From Planctomycetaceae bacterium (GTDB lineage Bacteria > Planctomycetota > Planctomycetia > Planctomycetales > Planctomycetaceae), in assembly GCA_002726205.1 (NCBI GenBank), contig PBSL01000016.1:1-40614 (forward strand): a stretch of DNA of 40,614 nucleotides. The letters run 5' to 3'. Below, one piece after another: positions 16,738 through 24,534 of the stretch. Position numbers and translations under genes: made by a program. The notes beneath the pieces are model-generated. The model searched no databases and had not been told where the DNA came from. It worked only from the letters and a program-made list of their open reading frames with translations. Positions within the stretch are counted from its first letter, which is position 1, and every line of letters starts with the position of its first letter.

Positions 16738-18198
16738 ATGAACCGCAACCTGGCAATCATCACCGTACTGCTGGCAACCGCCACGGTGGCCAGGGCGGCT
16801 CCGCCCAACATCGTCGTGATCCTGACCGACGACCAGGGCTATGCCGACATCAGCTTCAATCCGCATCATCCCGCCGAGGTGCACACGCCGCACATGGACG
16901 CGCTGGCCCGCGGCGGGGTGTTCTTCAGCCAGGGCTACATCAGCGGGCAGGTCTGTTCGCCAACCCGGGCCGGCCTGATGCTGGGTCGCTACCAGCAACG
17001 GGTGGGCGTCTACACAGCCGGCGATGGCGGCCGGGGATTCGATCCACGGATCCCGATTTTTCCCGCCTTCCTGCCCCGTGACTATCGCAGCACCGCCATC
17101 GGCAAGTGGCACCTGGGCCTCGATGACGACTATCCCCAGTTGAAGTGGCACGCGCTGAGCCGGGGGTTCAGCGAGTGTTACAAGTTCATGGGCCGCGGCG
17201 CCCACGACTACTTCAAGCTCAAGGGGGCCAGCGGTGCCGACGACTCGCACCCGCTTTACCGCAACAAGAAGCGGGTTGACGACCAGGGCTACCTCACGAC
17301 CCGCTTGACCGAGGAAGCGGTGGCCTTCATCGAGCGGAACACGAAACAACCGTTCTTTCTCTACCTGGCCTACAACGCCGTGCATTCCCCCAAACAGGCT
17401 CCCGCCGGGGATGTCGCGAGATACCGCAAAGCGTTCCCCAAGATCACCGCCGACCGGGCCATCCTGATGGCCATGCTCGAACACCTCGACAAGGGCGTGG
17501 GCACCGTCGTCGGGGCGTTGAAAGACCGGGGCCTTTACGAGAACACGCTGCTGTTTTTCCTGACCGACAACGGTGGCTCGAAAGCCATGCAGGCTGACAA
17601 CAGCCCCCTGCGAGGCTTCAAGGGCAGCCTTTACGAGGGCGGGTTGCGGACGCCATTTGTGGTCAGTTGGCCGGCGCGGTTTTCGGGAGGTCGAACCATC
17701 AACACCCCGGTCATCTCGCTCGATATCCTGCCAACCGTCATCGACGCGGTGGCCGCCACCAGCGCCGTGACCACGAAAACCCGCTTCGACGGAAAAAGCC
17801 TGCTGCCGTTGATCGAGGACCGGACCCGAACCCACCACCCGACGCTCTACTGGAGCGAGGGAGGACTGACGGGCGAATGGGCCGTCCGCCACGGTGACTG
17901 GAAACTCCACGCCGACAAGACGCGGCGCGAGTTGTTTGACCTGGGTCGGGATCCTGCCGAAAAGACCAACCGGGCCGGTGACCAACCGGGAAAACTCAAG
18001 GAGCTGACCGCCTTGTACGACACGTGGCTTGGCCAGATGGCCGAGCCGATCGGCAGGAGCTCGAAACGCTGGGACCCCAGCAAGCCGACCCTGACCAAGC
18101 GCGAACAGGCACGGCTCAAGAAAAAACAGGACCGAAAAAAGAAACGCGCTGCCGAGAAGAAAAAAAGACGCAAGACCAAGGCATCACCGAAAGATTGA
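16738..18198 (+). CDS. Secreted sulfatase (type I, formylglycine)
   Basis: The 486-residue arylsulfatase-type enzyme has a signal peptide (residues 1-20). [14 protein letters not shown] (24-37) carries calcium-binding Asp31-Asp32. The formylglycine signature Cys73-Ser-Pro-Thr-Arg77 (CSPTR) shows that Cys73 is to be oxidised by a maturase encoded elsewhere. GKWHLG follows, and the later LTDNGGS (Asp/Asn metal ligands) and GSLYEGGLRTPF segments are also present. It should hydrolyse sulfate esters, probably of polysaccharides, outside the cytoplasm. The last 30 residues are extremely lysine-rich (KKKQDRKKKRAAEKKKRRK), unusual for the family and possibly an anionic-glycan or envelope-binding tail. 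The second sulfatase starts 35 bases later. Confidence 0.93.
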   Translation: MNRNLAIITVLLATATVARAAPPNIVVILTDDQGYADISFNPHHPAEVHTPHMDALARGGVFFSQGYISGQVCSPTRAGLMLGRYQQRVGVYTAGDGGRGFDPRIPIFPAFLPRDYRSTAIGKWHLGLDDDYPQLKWHALSRGFSECYKFMGRGAHDYFKLKGASGADDSHPLYRNKKRVDDQGYLTTRLTEEAVAFIERNTKQPFFLYLAYNAVHSPKQAPAGDVARYRKAFPKITADRAILMAMLEHLDKGVGTVVGALKDRGLYENTLLFFLTDNGGSKAMQADNSPLRGFKGSLYEGGLRTPFVVSWPARFSGGRTINTPVISLDILPTVIDAVAATSAVTTKTRFDGKSLLPLIEDRTRTHHPTLYWSEGGLTGEWAVRHGDWKLHADKTRRELFDLGRDPAEKTNRAGDQPGKLKELTALYDTWLGQMAEPIGRSSKRWDPSKPTLTKREQARLKKKQDRKKKRAAEKKKRRKTKASPKD

Positions 18199-18233
18199 CC
18201 ACCGTTGTTTTCCCCACTCGAGGCTGCCTGATC

Positions 18234-19628
18234 ATGAACCACCTGGCTCCCCTGCTGCTGGCCCTGGCCGGCGTGGCTGTTCAGACCGCGCCGAGCGAGG
18301 CGGCGACCAATCCCAACTTCATCGTCGTCTTCTGCGACGACCTGGGTTACGGCGACATCGGGCCTTTCGGGTCCACCAAACACGCCACACCCGTACTCGA
18401 CCGGATGGCCCGCGAGGGCATCAAACTGACCGACTTTTACTCGACCTGCTCGGTCTGCACTCCATCACGATCGAGCCTGATGACCGGGTGTTACCCGCGT
18501 CGCGTGAACATGCACGTCGACGAACGCAACCTGTGTGTCCTGTTTCCGGCGGCGAGGAAAGGACTGAACCCCTCGGAGATCACGGTCGCCGAGATCCTCA
18601 AGTCGCGAGGTTATGCCACGATGGCCATCGGCAAATGGCACCTGGGTGATCACCCCGACTTCCTGCCGACCAGCCAGGGTTTCGATTCGTATTTCGGGAT
18701 TCCCTACAGCAACGACATGAACCGCAAGAACGTGCCGCTGCCGCTGTTGCGTAACGAGACGGTGATCGCCTCGGGAATCCAGAAGGACTCGACAATCACC
18801 AGGCAATACACCGACGAGGCGGTGAAATTCATCCGGGCCAACAAGTCCAGGCCTTTCTTCCTCTACCTGCCTCATACCGCGGTTCATCTCCCGCTGGTAC
18901 CGGGCAAGGCGTTCCTGGGCAAGTCCAAGGACGGCCGTTACGGCGACTGGGTCCAGGAAATCGACTGGTCGATGGGCGAGCTGTTCAAGACCCTCAAGGA
19001 ATGCGGCATCGACAAGCAGACGCTGGTCCTGTTCACCTCCGACAACGGCTCGGCCCGTGGAAAACAGGGCAGCAACCTCCCCTTGCGCGGTCGCAAGGGC
19101 CGCACCGATGAAGGCGGCATGCGAGTTCCCTGCGTGGTGCGTTGGCCCGGCAGGATCCCGGCCGGGACCAGCAGCGGTGCCGTCACCAGCACCATCGACC
19201 TGTTGCCCACGCTGGCTCACCTGGCCGGTGGCAGGCCGCCAGGCGATCGAAAGATCGACGGCAAGAACATCTGGCCGATCCTGGCCGGCAAGGCTGGCCC
19301 CGAGGCCGGGCACGACGCCTTCTACTATTACCAGATGGACCAGCTGCAGGCGGTTCGATCGGGACCGTGGAAGATGTTCGTCAAGATGAAGGTCAAGAAG
19401 CGGAACTGGGGCAAGCCCGAACCGGCCCAGCCGTTGAAGCTCTTCAACCTGGCCAGGGACATCCACGAAGACAAGAACGTGGCCGACGAGCACCCCGGCG
19501 TGGTCAAGCGATTGATGGGCCTGGTCGAACAGGCCCGCGCCGACCTGGGCGATTCGGGCCGTCCCGGCAAGGGACAGCGCAAGGCCGGCTGGGTGGCCAA
19601 AGCTTTGCCTCGATTACTGAAGAAATAG
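18234..19628 (+). CDS. Secreted sulfatase (type I, formylglycine)
   Basis: The 464-residue protein has a short signal peptide (about 1-24). NFIVVFCDDLGYGDIG holds metal ligands Asp35-Asp36, and the formylglycine site Cys75-Thr-Pro-Ser-Arg79 (CTPSR) differs in its variable residues from its neighbour's CSPTR. GKWHLGDHPDFLPTSQGFD and LFTSDNGSARG give further active-site residues. The upstream open frame to 18024 overlaps the preceding sulfatase and is discarded; the ATG at 18234 begins the signal peptide and has GAGG upstream. Sequence and length differ enough from the sulfatase at 16738 that they probably belong to different sulfatase subfamilies with different substrates. The C-terminus is basic (KGQRKAGWVAKALPRLLKK). 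It converges on comM, 6 bases apart. Confidence 0.93.
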   Translation: MNHLAPLLLALAGVAVQTAPSEAATNPNFIVVFCDDLGYGDIGPFGSTKHATPVLDRMAREGIKLTDFYSTCSVCTPSRSSLMTGCYPRRVNMHVDERNLCVLFPAARKGLNPSEITVAEILKSRGYATMAIGKWHLGDHPDFLPTSQGFDSYFGIPYSNDMNRKNVPLPLLRNETVIASGIQKDSTITRQYTDEAVKFIRANKSRPFFLYLPHTAVHLPLVPGKAFLGKSKDGRYGDWVQEIDWSMGELFKTLKECGIDKQTLVLFTSDNGSARGKQGSNLPLRGRKGRTDEGGMRVPCVVRWPGRIPAGTSSGAVTSTIDLLPTLAHLAGGRPPGDRKIDGKNIWPILAGKAGPEAGHDAFYYYQMDQLQAVRSGPWKMFVKMKVKKRNWGKPEPAQPLKLFNLARDIHEDKNVADEHPGVVKRLMGLVEQARADLGDSGRPGKGQRKAGWVAKALPRLLKK

Positions 19629-19634
19629 CACCGT

Positions 19635-21179
19635 CTAATTCCAATACGACCGATCCAACGCCCGGTAATTGATCGCCTCGGACAGATGCTCCTCGCCAAT
19701 CTGGTCTTTCTCGTCGAGGTCGGCGATCGTGCGGGCGACACGAAGGATCCGATCGTGGGCACGGGCCGAGAGGCCCATTTGCTCCATCGCCATCTTCAGC
19801 AGTTTCTCGGCCGAACCCTGCAATCGACAGTGATGGCGGACCTGGGGCGGTGTCATCTTACCGTTGACACGAGCCACTCCCTCGCCGCCCGGGGCAAACC
19901 GCTGTGCCTGGACATCACGGGCGGTGGCGACCTGTTGGGCCATCGCGCTGCTGCCGGTTCCCGGGATCTCACCGGCCAGTTCATGGAACGGCACGCTGGG
20001 AACCTCGACATGGATATCGATCCGGTCAAGCAACGGGCCACTGATCTTGGCCAGGTACCGTTCGACCTGTGATGGTCCGCAATGACATTCCCTCCGCGGA
20101 TCGCCCCGGAACCCGCACGGGCAGGGGTTCATTGCCGCCACCAGCATCAGGTTGGCCGGAAAGGTGACGCTGCCCAGTGCCCGCGAGATCGTGACCTGGT
20201 TTTCTTCCAGTGGCTGTCGCAGCACCTCCAGTGTCCGGCGATTGAACTCGGGAAGTTCGTCAAGGAAAAGCACCCCGTGGTGCGCCAGGCTGATTTCACC
20301 GGGCGAGGGACGACTGCCACCACCGACCAGACCCGCCTCGCTGATCGTGTGGTGGGGCGAGCGGAACGGGCGGACCAGCATCAACGGCCGTCCGGGAGCC
20401 AGGCGTCCCACGACGCTCCAGATCCGTGATGTCTCGAGGCTCTCCCGAGGCAGCAGCACCGGCAGGATACTGCCCAGCCGCCGGGCCAGCAGGGTCTTGC
20501 CGGTGCCTGGTGACCCGATCATCAACAGATGATGCATCCCCGCGGCCGCAACGACGACGGCCCGCTTGGCCGTTTCCTGCCCCTTCACGTCGGAGTAATC
20601 GACGTCGTAGGTCCCGTGTTCGCCCAGAGCCCGTTGCCAGCTGAACTCTGCCGGTTCGATTTCCAGCGCGCCGGAAAAGAACCCGACCGCTTCGGACAGC
20701 GTGCCGACGGGAATCGCATCCAGCCCCTCGACGACGGCTGCCTCGGCCACGTTCTCCACAGGCACCACGATCCCCTGGCGACCCGCGTCGCGCGACGCCA
20801 GGGCCATCGACAGCACGCCGCGAATCGGTCGCAACCGGCCATCCAGCGCCAGTTCCCCGACCAGCGCATAGTCATCGAAGCGGCCGCTTTGCAGCTGCCC
20901 ACTGGCGGTCAACAGTCCCAGCGCGATCGGCAGGTCGAACGAGGCCGCGTCCTTGGGCAGGTCGGCCGGTGAGAGGCTGATCACGATGCGATCGCTGGGG
21001 CGAACATAGCCGCTGTTGACCAGCGCCCGCTCGATCCGGTGCGTACTCTCGCGAACGGCCGCCTCGGCAAGCCCCACCAGGATTGTCCGGGGCAATCCCC
21101 CGGCAGAAATATCAACCTCGACCTCGACTCCCCGCGCCTCGATCCCAAACAGTGAATGAGTAAACAGCTTCGCCAGCAT
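19635..21179 (-). CDS. comM: YifB/ComM-family Mg-chelatase-like AAA+ ATPase
   Basis: The 514-residue protein has three parts: the N-terminal ChlI-type domain (1-130, with the family start MLAKLFTHSLFGIEA), a central AAA+ module with Walker A GSPGTGKT (222-229), Walker B LFLDE (304-308) and a sensor segment AAMNPCPCGF (348-357), and a C-terminal Mg_chelatase_C helical domain. The cysteine cluster CPCGF...CHCG (353-367) is typical of the family. ComM of naturally competent bacteria is a hexameric helicase aiding branch migration during integration of foreign DNA. The start at 21179 has GAGGTG five bases upstream; the longer frame to 21347 adds nothing conserved. It stands alone between convergent sulfatase and divergent cupredoxin-like genes. 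Natural competence itself is not shown. Confidence 0.92.
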   Translation of the reverse strand: MLAKLFTHSLFGIEARGVEVEVDISAGGLPRTILVGLAEAAVRESTHRIERALVNSGYVRPSDRIVISLSPADLPKDAASFDLPIALGLLTASGQLQSGRFDDYALVGELALDGRLRPIRGVLSMALASRDAGRQGIVVPVENVAEAAVVEGLDAIPVGTLSEAVGFFSGALEIEPAEFSWQRALGEHGTYDVDYSDVKGQETAKRAVVVAAAGMHHLLMIGSPGTGKTLLARRLGSILPVLLPRESLETSRIWSVVGRLAPGRPLMLVRPFRSPHHTISEAGLVGGGSRPSPGEISLAHHGVLFLDELPEFNRRTLEVLRQPLEENQVTISRALGSVTFPANLMLVAAMNPCPCGFRGDPRRECHCGPSQVERYLAKISGPLLDRIDIHVEVPSVPFHELAGEIPGTGSSAMAQQVATARDVQAQRFAPGGEGVARVNGKMTPPQVRHHCRLQGSAEKLLKMAMEQMGLSARAHDRILRVARTIADLDEKDQIGEEHLSEAINYRALDRSYWN

Positions 21180-21417
21180 GGCAACACCTCGGGCCCGCGG
21201 ATTGAAGGGAAAACCATCCGCACGGCTGCCCGGGACGGGGTCCTTCCCGACCGATGCAGCCGCCCGAGGCGAGCGGTTCACCGGGTGTGATTGTGCAGGA
21301 CGCGAGTCAGCAAACACAAGACTTCCTGGGCTCAACTCCACGGGCAACCACTTCCGCCTTCACGGTCGATTCGCTAGGCTGGAGGGGCTCCCTGGAAAAC
21401 CCCGAGAGGAGTTCTTC

Positions 21418-22230
21418 ATGAAGATCTTGTCGCGCTGCCTGATGACTCTTGTGGCGGTTTCACTGGTTTCCGCCGCACCCGCTCCCATCAACGCCCGGGC
21501 CGTCACGCTGCTCAATGACGCTGGACATGGATCGGTGACCGGGCAGTTCGTACTCGATGGACCGATCCCGGCTCCCGTGATCCTGGTCAAGAAAGGTGAT
21601 GCGGGCATCAAGGATGCCGCCGTGTGCGCCGCCAAGGGCGTGGTCAGCGACACCCTGGTCATTGACCCAAAGACCAAGGGCATCCGCCATATCTTCGTCT
21701 ACATCCGCAAGTTCGACAAAGCCAAGATTCACCCCAAGCTCAAGACCAGTGCCAAGAAGGAAGTCGTCTTCGACCAGAAGGACTGCCAGTTCTTGCCACA
21801 CGCGCTGTGCGTCCGCACCGACCAGGCGATTCTCGTCAAGTCCGGGGACAACTGTTCCCACAACACGCACACCTACCCGATCCGCAACAAGGCGGACAAC
21901 TTCCTGATCAATGCGAACAACCGGACCGGGCTCAAGTTCACCTATCCGATCGCCGAGTTTCTGCCGACGACGGTCAAGTGTGACATCCACCCCTGGATGA
22001 AGGCCTACTGGATGATCCTCGACCACCCCTACATGGCCGTCACCGACGACCGGGGCCGGTTCACGATCACCGGATTGCCACCGGGTCAGTACGAGTTCCG
22101 TTGCTGGCAGGAGAGGGTTGGCTACGTCAGCGCCGGGACCAGAAGAGGCTTCATGGTGACGATCAAGGCCAACCAGACCACGCAGTTGCCAACAGCCAAG
22201 GTGCCCGTCGCCAAGTTCTCGGGAAACTGA
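21418..22230 (+). CDS. Secreted cupredoxin-like protein with beta-sandwich tail
   Basis: The 270-residue protein has a signal peptide (residues 1-20) and GAGGAG ahead of the ATG. Residues 40-200 resemble a cupredoxin: the paired cysteines Cys123 and Cys131 flank PHAL, HNTHTYP (148-154) carries candidate ligand histidines, and CDIHPWM (188-194) has the Cys-x2-His-x2-Met order of blue copper sites. Residues 205-250 (DDRGRFTITGLPPGQYEFRCWQ) form a carboxypeptidase-regulatory-like beta-sandwich. Related planctomycete proteins are often named 'methylamine utilisation protein' without evidence for that role. It probably binds copper or takes part in periplasmic electron transfer or envelope structure. 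It is followed within 55 bases by the 54-residue membrane protein and may share its transcript. Confidence 0.8.
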   Translation: MKILSRCLMTLVAVSLVSAAPAPINARAVTLLNDAGHGSVTGQFVLDGPIPAPVILVKKGDAGIKDAAVCAAKGVVSDTLVIDPKTKGIRHIFVYIRKFDKAKIHPKLKTSAKKEVVFDQKDCQFLPHALCVRTDQAILVKSGDNCSHNTHTYPIRNKADNFLINANNRTGLKFTYPIAEFLPTTVKCDIHPWMKAYWMILDHPYMAVTDDRGRFTITGLPPGQYEFRCWQERVGYVSAGTRRGFMVTIKANQTTQLPTAKVPVAKFSGN

Positions 22231-22285
22231 GCCCACGATCGGGTCCATCGCCGTACCAGACCATTCGAAACGGGAAGCGTCCCCG

Positions 22286-22450
22286 ATGCGACGCCAGATC
22301 GGTTTCCTGCTGCAGTTGGCCGTGTTGACACTCCTGCCGTTGGTCATCGTCTGGCAACTCAACTTCGACATCCCGTATGTCTGGATGCCGATCCTGACGT
22401 TGCTCGGCGTGTTCCTGTTCATGGCAGGTACAAAGCTCCGCGAGGGATGA
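22286..22450 (+). CDS. Small two-helix membrane protein, unknown function
   Basis: This is a 54-residue gene. The product has a short basic start (MRRQIG), two hydrophobic segments (about 6-24 and 31-47), a central NFDIPYVWMP turn and a basic end (GTKLREG). GGAAG lies about eight bases before the ATG, and the TGA overlaps the ATG of the PQQ-like gene (ATGA at 22447-22450), a typical sign of translational coupling. Frame, Shine-Dalgarno, coupling and amphipathic layout support a real gene. I recognise a similar tryptophan-containing pattern in planctomycete membrane proteins of unknown function but cannot name a family. It may anchor or help the exported proteins encoded on either side. Confidence 0.78.
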   Translation: MRRQIGFLLQLAVLTLLPLVIVWQLNFDIPYVWMPILTLLGVFLFMAGTKLREG

Positions 22451-24534
22451 TCGTGGAACGGGCAACCCTGTTGATCTGCCTGGGCTTGCTGGTTCTCCCC
22501 GACCCGGCTGCAGCCCAACTGGGCGTGACCGTCGAAACCAGTACCGCGGCCCGTCGCAAGCTGCGGCTGGTCGATGAGTACCTGCGACGCGAGGCCTGGG
22601 CCGAGGCCGTTTCGTTCCTGCGACAGACGCTCGAACAACATGCCGGCGAACTGGTCGAGGTAGCCGCCGGTCGGTACCTGGACACCACCGCCCAGGTCAA
22701 CCGCATGCTGGTCAACATGCCACCGCAGGCATTGACAATTTACCGGGAAGCCGTCGATCCGCAGGCCAGGCGATGGTTTGAATCCGGCCGCACCAACAAT
22801 GATCCGCTGGCGGTTTCGCGATTGCTGAAAAACGCTTATGCCAGTCGTTGGACCGACGAGGCCTTGTGGTGGCTCGGCCAGGCGGCCTGGCAGGCCAACC
22901 GGCCTCGTCACGCCGCCGGGTACTGGAGACAGTTGTTGCCGACAGATCCGGACGTCAATCCAATCCAGCGGTCGCTGCGGTTCCCCGACAGCCGACATGC
23001 CGAGGCCGACGTGCGAGCCCGGCTGGTTCTGTGCCACTGCCTGGATGGTCGTCTCGACCTGGCCCGGGCCGAGTGGGTCCGGTTGAAACGGCGGAATCCC
23101 GATGCCCGGGGATCGCTGGCCGGGCGGAAGGGGCGACTCGTCGAACTGGTCGCCAGGTGGCTGGAACAACCGGGCCTTTGGCCGGCCCCGCCCGCCGCAA
23201 CTCCCCACACAACCTTCGGCGGTTCTCCCGAACGCAACGGGACCACGATCGCAGCTCTCGATCCAGCAGCACCGCTCTGGCAGGCTCGGCTTGATGATTC
23301 CCTGTCGGCGGGACGATCGGTTCATACCGATCGGTTTCCCGTCGCCTGGGGCGATCGGTTGTTCGTGGCCGATTCATTCGGGATCCGAGGCTGGAAGCTG
23401 GCCAGCGGCCAGCCGGCCTGGGCCGCCAACAACACCAGGACAGATCGTCACGTTCTCTTTCCGTCACCGCCTTACGGTGTTCCCGTTCGCGCCGCGCGGC
23501 AGCGGGCAGGCCGTGTCTGTACCAGCCTCTGCGTCGCCGGGGGACGCCTGTACGCGAGGATCGGTTCGGCCGTCACCGCCCAGTCGGCGCAGGAACCGCG
23601 ACCTCTGTTCCACGAACTCGTCGGCCTGGATCTCGAACAGGGCGAGGGCCGGCTCGTGCTGCAACTGGACACGACAAAACTGCCCGGCGATGACAGCCGC
23701 GGGACATGGTCCTTCGACGGTGCACCACTGGTCATCGGCGAGAAACTCTACGTGACAACGCGTCGAGGACACCCTCAGGCCGAGCTGGGCGTGAGTTGTT
23801 TTGACACGGCTTCCGGACAAGTCGACTGGCACCGTCGTCTGGCTGTGGCCGTGACACGCACCGACGAAACGTTGAACGTCGTCACACACAACCTGCTGGC
23901 CCACGTTGATGACCACCTGGTCTACAGCGGCGACTCGGGTGTTGTGGCCTCCCTGGAAATCGCCTCGGGAACCATCGACTGGGTCACGGCGTTCGATCCT
24001 CCCGGTGGCCCCGGTCCATTCTGTGGACTCCCCGCACCCGCCTCGGAACTCATCCTGGTCCGCACCGGACCTGAAAGCCTCGCTGCGGTGGACCTCCACG
24101 ACGGCCACACGGTCTGGAAACGTCAACTTCCCGGTGGAGTTGAGCACCTGCTGGCCTTGCGCGAGGGACTGGCGATCGTCTCCGGTCACTCGCTCTGGGC
24201 TCTGAACATTTCGACCGGACAACTCGCCTGGCATCGTCTGGCAGGGGAAACGCACCAACACGGACACGGCCGGGGCCTCGTGGCGGGAACGGTGGTTTAC
24301 TGGCCCACCCGTGAACAACTGATGCTCCTGGACCTGAGGTCCGGTCGGCCATTACGCCAACCCGTCCAACTCGATTTTCGTGGCTGCACGGGCGGCAACC
24401 TGCTTCTGAGCCCGCGGGGGCTCGTCGTGTGTGGTGGTGGCCGCCTGACGGTGCTGGGACAATTTGCCGGTCACCGACCCGACAGCTCGTTCCGCCTCTC
24501 CCTGATCTCTCCAACCTCGAGATCTTCGCGATGA
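22447..24534 (+). CDS. Secreted PQQ-like beta-propeller protein with N-terminal helical repeats
   Basis: The 695-residue protein has a signal peptide (about 1-23). Residues 35-245 form a helical, TPR-like region (for example EAWAEAVSFLRQTLEQ, WLGQAAW). From about 255 to the end comes a quinoprotein-type (PQQ-like) eight-blade propeller, recognised by repeated blade ends such as GWKLASGQPAW, SCFDTASGQVDWHR, LEIASGTIDW and LNISTGQLAWHR. No calcium or PQQ-binding residues can be assigned, so it may be a structural propeller and not a dehydrogenase. The ATG overlaps the small membrane gene and its TGA overlaps the start of the next gene (24531-24534), giving a three-gene coupled series. It probably acts in the periplasm. 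Precise function unknown. Confidence 0.85.
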   Translation: MIVERATLLICLGLLVLPDPAAAQLGVTVETSTAARRKLRLVDEYLRREAWAEAVSFLRQTLEQHAGELVEVAAGRYLDTTAQVNRMLVNMPPQALTIYREAVDPQARRWFESGRTNNDPLAVSRLLKNAYASRWTDEALWWLGQAAWQANRPRHAAGYWRQLLPTDPDVNPIQRSLRFPDSRHAEADVRARLVLCHCLDGRLDLARAEWVRLKRRNPDARGSLAGRKGRLVELVARWLEQPGLWPAPPAATPHTTFGGSPERNGTTIAALDPAAPLWQARLDDSLSAGRSVHTDRFPVAWGDRLFVADSFGIRGWKLASGQPAWAANNTRTDRHVLFPSPPYGVPVRAARQRAGRVCTSLCVAGGRLYARIGSAVTAQSAQEPRPLFHELVGLDLEQGEGRLVLQLDTTKLPGDDSRGTWSFDGAPLVIGEKLYVTTRRGHPQAELGVSCFDTASGQVDWHRRLAVAVTRTDETLNVVTHNLLAHVDDHLVYSGDSGVVASLEIASGTIDWVTAFDPPGGPGPFCGLPAPASELILVRTGPESLAAVDLHDGHTVWKRQLPGGVEHLLALREGLAIVSGHSLWALNISTGQLAWHRLAGETHQHGHGRGLVAGTVVYWPTREQLMLLDLRSGRPLRQPVQLDFRGCTGGNLLLSPRGLVVCGGGRLTVLGQFAGHRPDSSFRLSLISPTSRSSR

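Noticed and set aside
15689-17985. Long minus-strand frames over DUF1501 and the first sulfatase
   Set aside because: Antisense to well-defined genes; the products look low-complexity and unlike any family.
21460-23325. 621-codon minus-strand open frame over the cupredoxin-like and PQQ-like genes
   Set aside because: It spans three plus-strand genes with clear motifs and has no domain or signal of its own.
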